A stretch of 64,000 nucleotides of DNA from Phycisphaeraceae bacterium (GTDB lineage Bacteria > Planctomycetota > Phycisphaerae > Phycisphaerales > UBA1924): positions 248,001-312,000 of the forward strand of contig CP054186.1 in the NCBI GenBank assembly GCA_015200025.1, written 5' to 3'. Made by a program: the position numbers and the translations under genes. Position 1 is the stretch's first letter; each line of letters opens with the position of its first letter. This document shows, piece after piece, positions 7,477 to 18,176 of this stretch. The notes under the pieces are model-generated. The model did no database searches, was not told where the DNA came from, and worked only from the letters and a program-made list of their open reading frames with translations.

Positions 7477-8949
7477 ATGGGCACGGGCGAGGGCGTGGTC
7501 GGGCGGGTCCTGGCGAGGGTGAGCCGCGAGGTCGGGGAGGACCGGTTCCGCCGGTATTTCGACCCCACAACCCGGGTGCGCGTCGACGGTCGGGTGGTGG
7601 ACGTGTCGGCGGCGTCGGGCTTCGTGGCGGACCTCCTGACCCGGAGGCTCTCCGAGCCTCTCCGCCGGGCGGCGTCGGAGGAACTGGGCGAGCAAGGGGT
7701 CGAGGTGCGGATCCATGTCGAGGCCCCGGCAGTCGCGGAGGACAGCGCTCCGGCGGCGGCGGCTCGGGCCGCGGAGGGCCCGTCGCGGAGGGCCGAGACC
7801 AAGCCGGCGGGGCGCGGGGGCGTCGGGCCTTCGCGGGCCCTGAGGCTCAGGCTTGACGACTTTGTGGTGGGCGAGAGCAACCGCGTGGCGTTCGGGGCGG
7901 CGGTGCGCGTGGGCGAGGGGACGTACGACCTGCCGGGGCCGTTGTTCCTCCACGGGCCGTGCGGCGTGGGCAAGACGCACCTCCTGCAGGGGACGGCGCT
8001 GCGGTTCCTGGAGCGACGCCCGGGCGCGGTGGTCCGCTACACGACGGCGGAGGCGTTCACCAACGAGTACATCACGGCGATCCGCGCGGGATCGATGGCC
8101 GCGTTCCGGCGTTCGTACCGCACGGTGGACCTCCTGTGCCTGGACGACGTCCACTTCCTCTCGAACAAAGAATCGACGCAGCGCGAACTGCTCCACACGT
8201 TCGACGCGGCGGGCCTGTCGCGCGGGCGGGTGGTGCTCGCGTCGGACGAGCACCCGCGGGCGATCGCGTCGCTGAGCGATCAACTGGCGTCGAGGTTCGT
8301 GGCCGGGGCGGTGATCAGGGTGGAACCGCCCGAGGCCGGGCTGCGGGAGAGGCTGGTGAGGCACGTGGCGGCCCGCCGCGGTCTCTCGATCGAGGACGGC
8401 GCGGTGACGCTGATCGCCGAGCGAGCGGGGGCGGAGGGCGGGCCGTGGGCCGGGGGGTCGGTGCGGGACCTCGAGGGGTGCGTGGCGCGGGTGGAGGCCT
8501 CGGCGCTGGTGATGCCGGAGCTGTGCCCGTCGGGCTCGATCGGGCTGGCGTTGGCCCGTCGGGCGCTGGGGCTCTGCGAATCCCCGGGCGCGGGGGTCCC
8601 CAGGCCCAGGAGGCCGATCCCGCTCGGGCACCTGGTGGCGGAGGTGTGCGGGGCGCTGAACGTCCCGGCCGCGGAGTTCACCGGGCGCGGGCGGCACAAG
8701 ACGGTGGTCCTGGCGCGGGAGCTGGCGGTCTACCTGGCCCGGCGGATGACGACGCAGAGCTTTCCCGAGATCGCGCGGGCCTTCGGACGGACGAACCACT
8801 CGACGGCGCTCACGGCGTACCAGCGGTTCGAGAAGAAGGTCGCCGCGGGCGAGCCGGCCCCGGGCGACCTCCCGCCGGGGCTGAGCGGGCTGACGATGGG
8901 CGAACTCGCCGAGCGGGTGGCGCGTCGCGCGGTCCGGTCGGACGAATGA
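7477..8949 (+). CDS. dnaA: chromosomal replication initiator protein DnaA
   Basis: AAA+ ATPase that binds DnaA boxes and opens the origin. From the ATG at 7477 (preceded by a G-rich AGGGGGG) it is 490 residues. Domain I is about 1-80; a short Ala/Arg-rich linker follows; the AAA+ domain has Walker A HGPCGVGKTH (about 158-167), Walker B CLDDVHFL (about 222-229) and the arginine of LASRF. Domain IV carries the DNA-binding signature as SFPEIARAFGRTNHSTALTA, where Asn replaces the Asp of the usual GGRDHTTV. Everything needed for ATP and DNA binding is present. The frame is open to 7111; GTG at 7390 or 7474 are alternative starts. Confidence 0.93.
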   Translation: MGTGEGVVGRVLARVSREVGEDRFRRYFDPTTRVRVDGRVVDVSAASGFVADLLTRRLSEPLRRAASEELGEQGVEVRIHVEAPAVAEDSAPAAAARAAEGPSRRAETKPAGRGGVGPSRALRLRLDDFVVGESNRVAFGAAVRVGEGTYDLPGPLFLHGPCGVGKTHLLQGTALRFLERRPGAVVRYTTAEAFTNEYITAIRAGSMAAFRRSYRTVDLLCLDDVHFLSNKESTQRELLHTFDAAGLSRGRVVLASDEHPRAIASLSDQLASRFVAGAVIRVEPPEAGLRERLVRHVAARRGLSIEDGAVTLIAERAGAEGGPWAGGSVRDLEGCVARVEASALVMPELCPSGSIGLALARRALGLCESPGAGVPRPRRPIPLGHLVAEVCGALNVPAAEFTGRGRHKTVVLARELAVYLARRMTTQSFPEIARAFGRTNHSTALTAYQRFEKKVAAGEPAPGDLPPGLSGLTMGELAERVARRAVRSDE

Positions 8950-9024
8950 TCGTGAGCGTGGGGCCCGTCCCGCGGCCCGATGAATCAAGCCCGGGGCGGG
9001 CCCGGAGCCGATGAAGCCGGCACT

Positions 9025-10224
9025 ATGGCGATGGACCACCTCGAGATCCCGTTGAGCAGGCCCGATATCGGACCGGCCGAAGAAGAGGCGGTGCTGTCGG
9101 CGCTGCGTTCGGGGCGGCTGTCGATGGGCCCGTGGGTGGAGCGGTTCGAGACGGCGGTGGCCGGTCGGGCCGGGCGTCACCACGCGGTGGCGGTCAACAG
9201 CGGGACGGGGGGGCTGGACCTGGTGCTGCGGGCGCTGGGGATCGGCCCCGGGGATGAGGTGATCACGACGCCGTTCTCGTTCATCGCGTCGGCGAACTGC
9301 ATCCTTTATTCGGGGGCGACGCCGGTGTTCGTGGACATCTGCCCCAAGTCGCTCAACATGGACCCGGAGAAGATGGAGCGGGCGATCACGCGCAAGACGC
9401 GGGCGATCGTGGCGGTGGAGACGTTCGGGAACCCCGAGTGGATGGACGCGTACGAGTCGATCGCGGCGCGGCACGAGGTCGCGCTGATCGAGGATTGCTG
9501 CGAGGCGCTGGGGACCACGCACAAAGGCCGCCCGTGCGGGTCGTTCGGGCGGGCGGGGGTCTTCGGGTTCTACCCCAACAAGCAGATCACCACGGGCGAG
9601 GGCGGGATGATCGTGACCGACGACCACCGCCTGGCGGAGCTGTGCCGGTCGATGCGGAACCAGGGGCGGGCGCTGGGGTGGAGGCCCGGCGAGAGCGTGC
9701 AGCCCTCGGGCGCGGGCGGGGCGCCGACGGGCTCGTGGCTCCACCACGAGCGGCTGGGGTTCAATTTCCGCATGGCGGAGATCAACGCGGCCTTGGGGGT
9801 GGCGCAGATGTCGCGCCTCGACGAGATCGTCAAGAAACGCCGCGCGGTGGCGGAGGCGTACCTCGAACGGCTCGGGACCAACGCGGACCTGATCTTGCCC
9901 ACGCTCTCGCCCGAGTCGCGGATGAGCTGGTTCGTCTTTGTCGTGCGGCTGGCGACGACGTACACGCGGGAGGAGCGAGACCGGGTCGTCGCGTCGCTGC
10001 GCCGGCACGACCTCGGGGCCGGGGATTACTTCCCCTGCATCCACCTGCAGCCGTTCTACAGGGAAAGGTTCGGGTTCCGGGAGGGGATGTTCCCGATCGC
10101 CGAGTCAGTGTCGCAGCGGACGATCGCCCTGCCTTTCTACAACACGCTGGACCGGCGGGACATCGAGATCGTGAGCCAGACGCTGGAACTGATGATCAAA
10201 CGGGAGAACCTCAAGCGGGGCTGA
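9025..10224 (+). CDS. DegT/DnrJ/EryC1/StrS-type PLP-dependent sugar aminotransferase
   Basis: About 399 residues of the fold-type I family that transaminates nucleotide-linked keto-sugars for surface polysaccharides. Visible are IPLSRPDIGPAEEEAVL at the start, VNSGTGGLDLVLRALG, FSFIASANCILYSGATPVFVD, IEDCCEALG, and the PLP-lysine segment FGFYPNKQITTGEGG. FRMAEINAALGVAQMSRLDE completes the pattern. The substrate cannot be read from sequence, and no other nucleotide-sugar genes are adjacent. The ATG at 8980 opens the frame earlier, but MDHLEIPLSRPD is where family similarity begins, so 9025 or 9031 is favoured. Confidence 0.9.
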   Translation: MAMDHLEIPLSRPDIGPAEEEAVLSALRSGRLSMGPWVERFETAVAGRAGRHHAVAVNSGTGGLDLVLRALGIGPGDEVITTPFSFIASANCILYSGATPVFVDICPKSLNMDPEKMERAITRKTRAIVAVETFGNPEWMDAYESIAARHEVALIEDCCEALGTTHKGRPCGSFGRAGVFGFYPNKQITTGEGGMIVTDDHRLAELCRSMRNQGRALGWRPGESVQPSGAGGAPTGSWLHHERLGFNFRMAEINAALGVAQMSRLDEIVKKRRAVAEAYLERLGTNADLILPTLSPESRMSWFVFVVRLATTYTREERDRVVASLRRHDLGAGDYFPCIHLQPFYRERFGFREGMFPIAESVSQRTIALPFYNTLDRRDIEIVSQTLELMIKRENLKRG

Positions 10225-10250
10225 GGCCGGGCGGGGTTGCTGGGTAGGGG

Positions 10251-10280
10251 TTGATGGGGGCGGCGGTGGCGGCCTATTAT
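10251..10280 (+). promoter_or_regulatory. candidate rpmB promoter
   Basis: TTGATG at 10251-10256, an 18-base GC-only spacer and TATTAT at 10275-10280, standing out in a GC-rich intergenic region. The -10 lies about 100 bases before the rpmB ATG, giving a leader of about 93 bases. GAGAGGTG at 10367-10374 is a fitting Shine-Dalgarno. Confidence 0.55.
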
Positions 10281-10379
10281 CGAGGCCCGTCTGGGCGACC
10301 CGTTCGGAGGGTCGTCGTCGGGGGGGTGTGGGGTGGCGTAGAAGGTCAAAGCCCGGTGTCGACCGGGAGAGGTGCTCCG

Positions 10380-10655
10380 ATGCCCGCAGTGTGTCACTTC
10401 ACGGGGAAGAAGGTTTCGTTCGGGAAGCGTCGCGCGTGGCGCGGGCAGGCCGTGAGCAAGGGCGGCTTCGGTCTCAAGCCGACGGGGATCACCCGCCGGA
10501 CGTTCAAGCCGAACCTCCAGAAGTTGACGGTGCTGATCGACGGGGTGGCGACGAAGGTCCGCGTCTCGACGAAGGCGATCCGGACGGGGCTGGTGGTCAA
10601 GCCGCTCAAGCGCAAGTACGGGTACACCCGTCAGCAGAAGAACGCGACGGCCTGA
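10380..10655 (+). CDS. rpmB: 50S ribosomal protein L28
   Basis: A 91-residue protein beginning MPAVCHFTGKKVSFGKRRAW, equivalent to the CxxTGK start of bL28, followed by GLKPTGITRRTFKPNLQ, which matches the family's TKRRFLPNLQ region, and a basic C-terminus. It acts in assembly of the large subunit. The gene stands alone rather than with rpmG (L33). The long frame upstream is not part of the protein; the promoter and Shine-Dalgarno are at 10251-10280 and 10367-10374. Confidence 0.95.
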   Translation: MPAVCHFTGKKVSFGKRRAWRGQAVSKGGFGLKPTGITRRTFKPNLQKLTVLIDGVATKVRVSTKAIRTGLVVKPLKRKYGYTRQQKNATA

Positions 10656-10761
10656 CCGCGTGACCGCGGCGTGCCCCGGGTGGGGCGCCTCCGGGGCCGG
10701 GGTGTTGAACACTGGGTTCGTGCGATCTGACTCGCCCGCGCGGATGGGCGAGCGGGCCTGA

Positions 10762-10767
10762 TACACT
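10762..10767 (+). promoter_or_regulatory. extended -10 element of mcsA, close enough for a leaderless transcript
   Basis: TGATACACT ends nine bases before the mcsA ATG at 10777; TACACT is the -10 and the TG one base earlier makes it an extended -10. No -35 match and no Shine-Dalgarno are present. A start site 6-9 bases downstream would fall within or next to the ATG. Confidence 0.5.
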
Positions 10768-10776
10768 GCGCGGCCG

Positions 10777-11274
10777 ATGAAGTGCGACCATTGCGACAAC
10801 GAAGCGACGGTGCACGAGGTCACGATCAAGGACGGCGTGAACGTCGAGCGTCACCTGTGCGAACAGTGCGCGGCGACGGAGGGCCTGGCGCCGGCGGCGG
10901 GCCCGGTGGAACTGATCAAGGCGGTGCTGGAGTCGCAGGTCGGCCCGAGGTCGGACGGGTGCCCGTTGTGCGGGACGACGTTCGACGAGTTCCGCCACCA
11001 GACGCTGCTGGGATGCCCGGGGTGCTACGAGGCGTTCGAGTCGAGGCTCGCGCCGCTGATCGAGCGGGCGCACGAGGGCGCCACGCAGCATGTGGGCCGC
11101 GCGCCGCGGGCCACCGAGGGGGCGGCGGTGTCCGAGGCGGCGCGGGAGCGGGCGATGCGGGTGATGGCGATCCGGCGGATGCTGGACGAGGCCGTCTCGT
11201 CGGAGCAGTTCGAGCGAGCGGCGCAACTGCGGGATGAGTTGAGGCGGCTGACGGGCGAGGGCGCCCCGCGGTAA
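10777..11274 (+). CDS. mcsA: McsA-like zinc-binding activator of protein arginine kinase
   Basis: A 165-residue protein with two zinc-binding pairs of CxxC (Cys3/6 with Cys28/31, and Cys62/65 with Cys80/83) and a C-terminal UvrB/UvrC-type helical motif (QFERAAQLRDELRRL). This is the McsA architecture. In Firmicutes McsA activates the kinase McsB, which tags misfolded proteins on arginine for ClpCP. The gene lies directly before mcsB with a 32-base gap, supporting the role. No ctsR or clpC is adjacent, unlike the Bacillus operon. Confidence 0.9.
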   Translation: MKCDHCDNEATVHEVTIKDGVNVERHLCEQCAATEGLAPAAGPVELIKAVLESQVGPRSDGCPLCGTTFDEFRHQTLLGCPGCYEAFESRLAPLIERAHEGATQHVGRAPRATEGAAVSEAARERAMRVMAIRRMLDEAVSSEQFERAAQLRDELRRLTGEGAPR

Positions 11275-11306
11275 GGTCGCTCGCGGCGAGAGGAGTGAGG
11301 CCGAGC

Positions 11307-12506
11307 ATGCTTCCCGGATCGACGCCCGGCGGACCTTGGGATCCCGACACGGGAGGAACCTCCGCGGGCGTGGGGGGCGTGGAATGGCTCCGCGCGGACG
11401 GCCCCGACGGGGACGTGGTGCTCTCGAGCCGGGCGAGGCTCGCGAGAAACCTGGCCGGCACGGTTTTCGCGCACAAGGCCTCACGCGGGGAGCGGCAGCG
11501 CGTGCTCGACGTGTGCCGGGAGGCGATCCTGGGGTCGGGCCTGGCGTCCCGCGTGGCGTGGCTGGACATGCAGCAGTGCACGCCGGCGGACCGGGCGCTG
11601 CTGGTCGAGCGTCACCTGGTGAGCAAGCAGTTGGCCCGGGGGCGCGGGGGGCCTTCGGGCTCTGACCCCCGGGCGGCGGCGTTGTCGCTCCCCGGCGAGC
11701 GTCTGTGCGTCATGGTCAACGAGGAGGACCACCTGCGGGTGCAGGTGATCCGCGCGGGGATGAGCCTGGGCGAGGCGCTCGACGGGGCCTTGGAGGTCGA
11801 CGACCGCCTCCAGGCGACGCTCTCCTTCGCGTACTCGCCCCGGTTCGGGTTCCTGACCGCCTGCCCGACCAACGTGGGCACGGGGCTGCGGATGAGCGTG
11901 ATGCTCCACCTCCCGGCGCTGCGCATCACGGGCGAGATCGAGAAGTTCAAACGGGCGGCGTCGGACATGAACCTCGCGGTGCGCGGGTTCTACGGCGAAG
12001 GGTCCGAGGCCGTGGGCGACCTCTACCAGGTCAGCAACCAGACCACCCTCGGGAAGACCGAGTCGATGATCCACCGAGACCTCCAGGACGAGATCATCCC
12101 CCGGTTCATCGCGTACGAACGCCATTCGCGGGCGATGCTCGCCGGCAAGCGCGCGGTGATGCTCGCCGACACGGTCTTCCGCTCGCTCGGGCTGCTCCGC
12201 CACGCCAGGCTGCTCAACACCGACGAGGCGATGCAGCACCTCAGCCACGTGCGGCTCGGGGTCATCACGGGCCTCGTCCGCGGGCCGGACCTGGCTCGCG
12301 TCAATGCCCTCCTGCTCCTGATCCAGCCCACTCACCTCCAGCGATCCCTCGGGCACGACCTCGACCAGGATCAGCGGCGGCGGGCCCGGGCGACGCTCCT
12401 CCGGGCCAGGCTCAAGGACGCCGGCGGCGATGACCCCGGCGAATCGTTGAACCCGGGCGACCAGAACGGGGGCGCGGGCCCGGGGACATCCGCCGGGGGG
12501 GGATAA
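11307..12506 (+). CDS. mcsB: protein arginine kinase McsB
   Basis: A phosphagen-kinase-fold enzyme that phosphorylates arginine side chains, marking proteins for degradation. About 399 residues. Signature segments are VVLSSRARLARNL (about 35-48), MVNEEDHLRVQVIRAG (about 135-150), and FLTACPTNVGTGLRMSVMLHLP (about 180-200), which contains the reactive cysteine loop; TLGKTE is the later substrate/nucleotide loop. Of two possible starts, GTG at 11295 and ATG at 11307, the ATG lies 12 bases after GAGAGGAG and is preferred. The stop TAA directly abuts the comF ATG. Confidence 0.94.
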   Translation: MLPGSTPGGPWDPDTGGTSAGVGGVEWLRADGPDGDVVLSSRARLARNLAGTVFAHKASRGERQRVLDVCREAILGSGLASRVAWLDMQQCTPADRALLVERHLVSKQLARGRGGPSGSDPRAAALSLPGERLCVMVNEEDHLRVQVIRAGMSLGEALDGALEVDDRLQATLSFAYSPRFGFLTACPTNVGTGLRMSVMLHLPALRITGEIEKFKRAASDMNLAVRGFYGEGSEAVGDLYQVSNQTTLGKTESMIHRDLQDEIIPRFIAYERHSRAMLAGKRAVMLADTVFRSLGLLRHARLLNTDEAMQHLSHVRLGVITGLVRGPDLARVNALLLLIQPTHLQRSLGHDLDQDQRRRARATLLRARLKDAGGDDPGESLNPGDQNGGAGPGTSAGGG

Positions 12507-13544
12507 ATGCCCAGCCCCGCCCACGAGAACCATTCCCACGCGTCTCGCCCGACCCACCCTTCTGACCCCACCACCACTCCGCGCCATCCCGAGCCCGAGC
12601 CCGGGCCGACGATCGACCCCGGATCCTCGGGGTTTCGGTGGCCCCCGGCGGGGGGCGATATCGATCTTCCCGACGCCGGGCGCCGAACGTGGCGCTGGCC
12701 CACGGCGAGGGACGAGTCGTTGCACGCCAGCGGAGACAGCGTGGACACGCCGGCCGTGGGCGCGGGAGGATCACGGGGCGGGGGACCGGGATCGCCACGA
12801 TCTGCGGGCGTGTGGGGCTCGTGCGAACGGGCGTGGCTCGGGGTGACGTCGGGCCCGATCGAGCATGAGGACCAAACGCCGGGGTGCCCGAGGTGCGGGG
12901 AGAGCGTCGGCGAGTTGGGTGTCGGTGCCGACGGTTCGTGCCCGGCGTGCCGAGACCAACCGCTCGCGTGGGAGCGGCTCATCCGCGTGGGTGAGTATCG
13001 CGGGGCGCTGAAACAGGCCGTCCGGGAGACCAAGTTCCGGGCGTTCCGGGCGCGCGGGGTCGAGATAGGCCGGCTCCTGGGCGCGAACGTCGCGGCGGCG
13101 ATGGCCGGAGCGGGCATCGGGGCCCACGAGACGCTCATCGTTCCCGTACCGATGCATTGGGCGACGCGGGTGTGGCGTGGCGTGGACCACACGCTGGCGA
13201 TCGCCCGGGGCGTCGAACGGGAGACCGGGGCCCGCGTGTGGAGATGTCTGCGGCGTCGGTGGGGCCCAGATCAGGTGGGGGTGCCCAGATCGAGGCGATG
13301 GGCGAACATCAAGGACGCGTTTCGGGCGTGCGGCCGGGCGCCCCGACGGGTGAGCGTGAGGGCGCTTGTGGTGGTGGATGACGTCAAGACGACGGGGTCT
13401 ACGCTCAAGGCCACGATCCGGGCCCTGAAAGCGGGACGGAGCGGGGAGAATGTTCTACTTTTGGAAGGTGTCCGCATATGGGCCGGGGTGGTGGCGGTGG
13501 CCGGCGGAGGGGCAGCCCGGACGCGTCTCGGGTCAGGGGCATGA
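12507..13544 (+). CDS. comF: ComF family phosphoribosyltransferase-fold protein
   Basis: 345 residues. The first 100 or so are Pro/Gly/Asp-rich and probably disordered. A zinc-ribbon CPRC...CPAC follows (about residues 130-150), then the ComF core: EYRGALKQAVRETKFRAF, LIVPVPMHWATRVWRGVDHT, and the PRPP-binding motif VVVDDVKTTGSTL. ComF proteins are linked to DNA uptake at the cytoplasmic face of the transformation machinery. The gene starts immediately at the mcsB stop, so it is co-translated. Its presence in a genome with a type IV pilus-like operon a few kilobases away fits natural competence but does not show it. Confidence 0.87.
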   Translation: MPSPAHENHSHASRPTHPSDPTTTPRHPEPEPGPTIDPGSSGFRWPPAGGDIDLPDAGRRTWRWPTARDESLHASGDSVDTPAVGAGGSRGGGPGSPRSAGVWGSCERAWLGVTSGPIEHEDQTPGCPRCGESVGELGVGADGSCPACRDQPLAWERLIRVGEYRGALKQAVRETKFRAFRARGVEIGRLLGANVAAAMAGAGIGAHETLIVPVPMHWATRVWRGVDHTLAIARGVERETGARVWRCLRRRWGPDQVGVPRSRRWANIKDAFRACGRAPRRVSVRALVVVDDVKTTGSTLKATIRALKAGRSGENVLLLEGVRIWAGVVAVAGGGAARTRLGSGA

Positions 13545-13574
13545 AGAAATCACGGAAAGGTTTTGAGGGAAGGC

Positions 13575-13602
13575 TTGACGTGGCGGGGGCGGGGCGTATC
13601 CT
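13575..13602 (+). promoter_or_regulatory. 16S rRNA promoter
   Basis: TTGACG at 13575-13580, a 16-base GC-rich spacer and TATCCT at 13597-13602, followed by a GC-rich discriminator. A run with more A and T (13545-13565) just before the -35 could serve as an UP element. It is the best promoter match between the comF stop and the 16S gene, and gives a leader of about 450 bases. Confidence 0.6.
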
Positions 13603-13657
13603 TCCTCCCGCCGATTGATTCGGCCGGCCGGTGCGACGGAGGTCGCCCCGGTCACCA

Positions 13658-13675
13658 TCTTTGAAAAGTAAACAG
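13658..13675 (+). promoter_or_regulatory. boxA-like antitermination element in the 16S leader
   Basis: TCTTTGAAAAGTAAACAG resembles the boxA of Gram-positive rRNA leaders (TTCTTTGAAAACTAAAC). In known systems NusB-NusE bind this element in the nascent RNA so that RNA polymerase resists Rho. It lies about 50 bases after the presumed transcription start, where boxA is expected. Confidence 0.5.
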
Positions 13676-13832
13676 TTGGGAACCGCGCGAGAATGTGCGG
13701 CTTCGACGGCCTTTTCAAGCCCTCCACGGGCGAGCGAAGGAACCCTTGACCGGGTGTCGGAGTCGACGATCCCCCGGACCGGCGAGAGCCGGGATCGGGT
13801 CCGTCCCCAGGGGTCTTCACAGTCCCTGGGAG

Positions 13833-13990
13833 CTGAATTCTCGTGTGGAATCCGCGGTCTACTCCCCGTAGGCCGCGGAGAAGAGAGTTCAGCCTAAAAG
13901 GCGCCGGTGTAGCCACCGGCGTCGGCCGGGTCGCGAGAGCGGCTCGGCAGACCCCCCCTTTGATCGGAAGGCAACTTCCGGTTGAGGGGG
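13833..13990 (+). other. cluster of strong hairpins in the 16S rRNA leader
   Basis: Three stems in succession. The first pairs CTGAATTCTC (13833-13842) with GAGAGTTCAG (13883-13892) around an inner stem CCGCGG-x-CTAC / GTAG-x-CCGCGG (13852-13878). The second is GCCGGTG / CACCGGC with loop TAGC (13903-13920). The third has CCCCC / GGGGG outside and CGGAAG / CTTCCG with a GCAA loop inside (13952-13990). These are probably processing or folding elements of the precursor; no tRNA is hidden among them. Confidence 0.55.
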
Positions 13991-14061
13991 TAACATGGTC
14001 GCTTCCGTTGAATGACGCCGCCGGATCGGGGCAACCCGGGAAGGCGGATAACACGGATTTC

Positions 14062-16059
<1,998 letters not shown>

Positions 16060-16446
16060 ATGGCGTCACGGGTGCTGGTGTGCGACGACGAGTTCCATAT
16101 CCGATCGGTGCTGGCGTCGGCGTTGCGTCGCGCGGGCTACGAGGTGGTCGAGTCCCGTGACGGCGTCGAGGGTGGGGAGCTGGCGGTCGCGTGCCGCCCG
16201 GACGCGATCGTGACCGACCTTCAGATGCCGAGGGGGTCGGGGCTCGAATTGTGCCAGAAGCTGTCGGGCGACCCGTCGTTCGCACGCGTTCCGATCGTGC
16301 TGTTGTCGGCGCGGAGCCACCTGGTGGAGGAGTCGGCGATGCTCGCGGTGGGTATCCGCCGCGTCGTGAGGAAGCCCTTCTCGGCGCGGGAGGTGGTCTC
16401 GATCGTGGACGAGTTGTTGCGCGGTGCGTCGGGTGTTGCGGCGTGA
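16060..16446 (+). CDS. single-domain response regulator (CheY-like receiver)
   Basis: A 128-residue receiver with no output domain. The acidic pair is in VLVCDDEFHIRS (about residues 5-16), the phospho-acceptor in IVTDLQMPRG (about 48-57), the switch Ser in VLLSARS, and the conserved lysine in VRKPFSA. All catalytic positions are intact. The start MASRVLV follows AGGAGGG-like bases (GGAGGG at 16050-16054 region) at a normal distance. It ends 47 bases before the HD-GYP gene on the same strand, so it probably controls or works with that phosphodiesterase; its histidine kinase is not adjacent. Confidence 0.92.
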   Translation: MASRVLVCDDEFHIRSVLASALRRAGYEVVESRDGVEGGELAVACRPDAIVTDLQMPRGSGLELCQKLSGDPSFARVPIVLLSARSHLVEESAMLAVGIRRVVRKPFSAREVVSIVDELLRGASGVAA

Positions 16447-16493
16447 CGGGGTGAGGCTCCCGGGTCGATCGGGTCGGGGATCGCGGGATCGGG

Positions 16494-18146
16494 ATGAACG
16501 CGAGGTCGGCGATGACGGAACACGGGTCGTTCAGGCTGAGGACCGAATCGAAACGGCTGGACGTCGGCGGCGTGGTTGCACGCGGCGGGGGCATGGGGTT
16601 GCCGGTCTGGACCGGGGAGATGCTGACCCCGCCGGGCGTGTGGGGGTGGTCCGGCGCCGGGCTGAGGCTTCTTGAGACGCGGGCGGTCCGGGGTGTGGTG
16701 GAGGCCGCGTTGTCGCGGCATGCCGTTGGCGAGGTCGGGGCGAACGAGGTTCCGGGTGGCGGGGCGTGGGTGGTGGTGGTGCCGGGGGTGACGGGCGCGG
16801 TCGAGATGCCCGGGCTGGCGGCCTTGGCGATCGGCGAAGCCTTCGAGTCGTCGCCGCTCTTCACGGCGGCGTGCGCGGAGGCGGGGATCGACGCGGGGCG
16901 GGCGCGGGAGGACATGCCGGGGGCGTGCCGGTACACGGCCCGGTCGGCGCTCTCGGCGGGGCGAGCGTTGGCGCTGTTCCGGGCCGACGCGGCGGAGTTG
17001 TCCGAGGCGTCGGAGGCCCTATCGGCGTTCTCGGCGGAGCTGTCGGACGCGTACGAAACGATCAGCCTGCTGTACAACATCGGGCGGTCGATGCACAACC
17101 CGGGGCGTGCGGACGCGTTCGCGCGCGAGTTCCTCGGAAGGCTCCGCGGTGCGACGAGGTTCGGGTGGATGGCGATGAGCCTGGACGACCTGCCGCAGGT
17201 CCCCAGCGTGCTGGCGTCGGGGCTGATCGCGGACGGCGCGGACGTGTCGGGCGGATTCGGCCGCGCGGTGTCGATCGCGGCGTCGCGGGCGCGGGCCTCG
17301 AAAGAGAGCGTGATCATCAAGGGGCCGGGCGCCCCGGCGGAGTTCGGGGGCGGGGCGGTGCTGGCGCAGCCGATCGAGATCGCCGGGCGAACGGTCGGCT
17401 CGCTGGTGGCGGGCCGCAAGGGCGGGGGGGACCCGGACTTGTCGAGTTACGACCTGCAGCTGGCCGAATCGGCGGCGAGGTTCCTGGGGTCTCACCTGCA
17501 CACGTGCGCCTTGTTCGAGGGGCAGCAGCGGATGTTCGTGGGCACGGTGCACGCGCTCTCGGCGGCGATCGACGCGAAGGACCCGTACACGAACGGCCAC
17601 TCGGAGCGTGTGGCGCACTTGGCGCGGCAACTGGCCCGCGCTTGCGGGATGAGCGACGAGCAGGCGGACCGGGTCCACATCGCGGGGCTGCTGCACGACG
17701 TGGGCAAGATCGGGGTGCCCGAGGCGGTCCTGTGCAAGCAGGGGAGGCTGACGGACGAGGAGTTCGCGCTCATCAAGCGACACCCGGAGATCGGGCACCG
17801 GATCCTGCGGGATATCCCGCTGCTCTCGGACATCCTCCCCGGGGTGCTGCACCACCACGAACGGTGGGACGGGCGGGGCTACCCGGCGAACCTGGAGGCC
17901 GAGCGGGTCCCCATGCTGGGCCGGCTCATCGCGATCTGCGACGCGTTCGATGCGATGAGCTCGACGCGGTCGTACCGTCGCGCGATGCCGCGGGGGCACG
18001 TGCTCGGGGAGATCGAGCGGAGCGCGGGGACGCAGCACGACCCGTCATTGGTGCCTCTGTTCCTGGGGCTCGACCTGAGCGAGTACGACCGGATGGTGGC
18101 GCGAGCGATGGGCCAGGCGTCGTCGCCCCCCGCGGCGGCGGCCTAA
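16494..18146 (+). CDS. HD-GYP domain phosphodiesterase with GAF-like sensor
   Basis: A 550-residue cytoplasmic protein. Residues 1-190 are unassigned; about 195-345 look like a GAF-type sensor ending in a helix that leads into the HD-GYP domain (about 350-530). Its metal and catalytic residues are complete: HSERVAHLARQLA, IAGLLHDVGKIGVPE, KRHPEIGHRIL, GVLHHHERWDGRGYP and AICDAFDAMSS. HD-GYP enzymes hydrolyse cyclic di-GMP to pGpG or GMP. The gene follows a receiver gene and converges on the pilus operon, whose ATPase has a c-di-GMP-type N-terminus. No GGDEF cyclase is present in the window. Confidence 0.92.
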   Translation: MNARSAMTEHGSFRLRTESKRLDVGGVVARGGGMGLPVWTGEMLTPPGVWGWSGAGLRLLETRAVRGVVEAALSRHAVGEVGANEVPGGGAWVVVVPGVTGAVEMPGLAALAIGEAFESSPLFTAACAEAGIDAGRAREDMPGACRYTARSALSAGRALALFRADAAELSEASEALSAFSAELSDAYETISLLYNIGRSMHNPGRADAFAREFLGRLRGATRFGWMAMSLDDLPQVPSVLASGLIADGADVSGGFGRAVSIAASRARASKESVIIKGPGAPAEFGGGAVLAQPIEIAGRTVGSLVAGRKGGGDPDLSSYDLQLAESAARFLGSHLHTCALFEGQQRMFVGTVHALSAAIDAKDPYTNGHSERVAHLARQLARACGMSDEQADRVHIAGLLHDVGKIGVPEAVLCKQGRLTDEEFALIKRHPEIGHRILRDIPLLSDILPGVLHHHERWDGRGYPANLEAERVPMLGRLIAICDAFDAMSSTRSYRRAMPRGHVLGEIERSAGTQHDPSLVPLFLGLDLSEYDRMVARAMGQASSPPAAAA

Positions 18147-18176
18147 ATCCCGCGCCGGCTCGCCGAACCCTCGGGC

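Noticed and set aside
7213..10044. Minus-strand ORF of 943 codons opposite dnaA and the aminotransferase
   Set aside because: A GC-rich shadow frame; its translation is Arg/Pro/His-rich, while the plus strand encodes two clearly conserved proteins.
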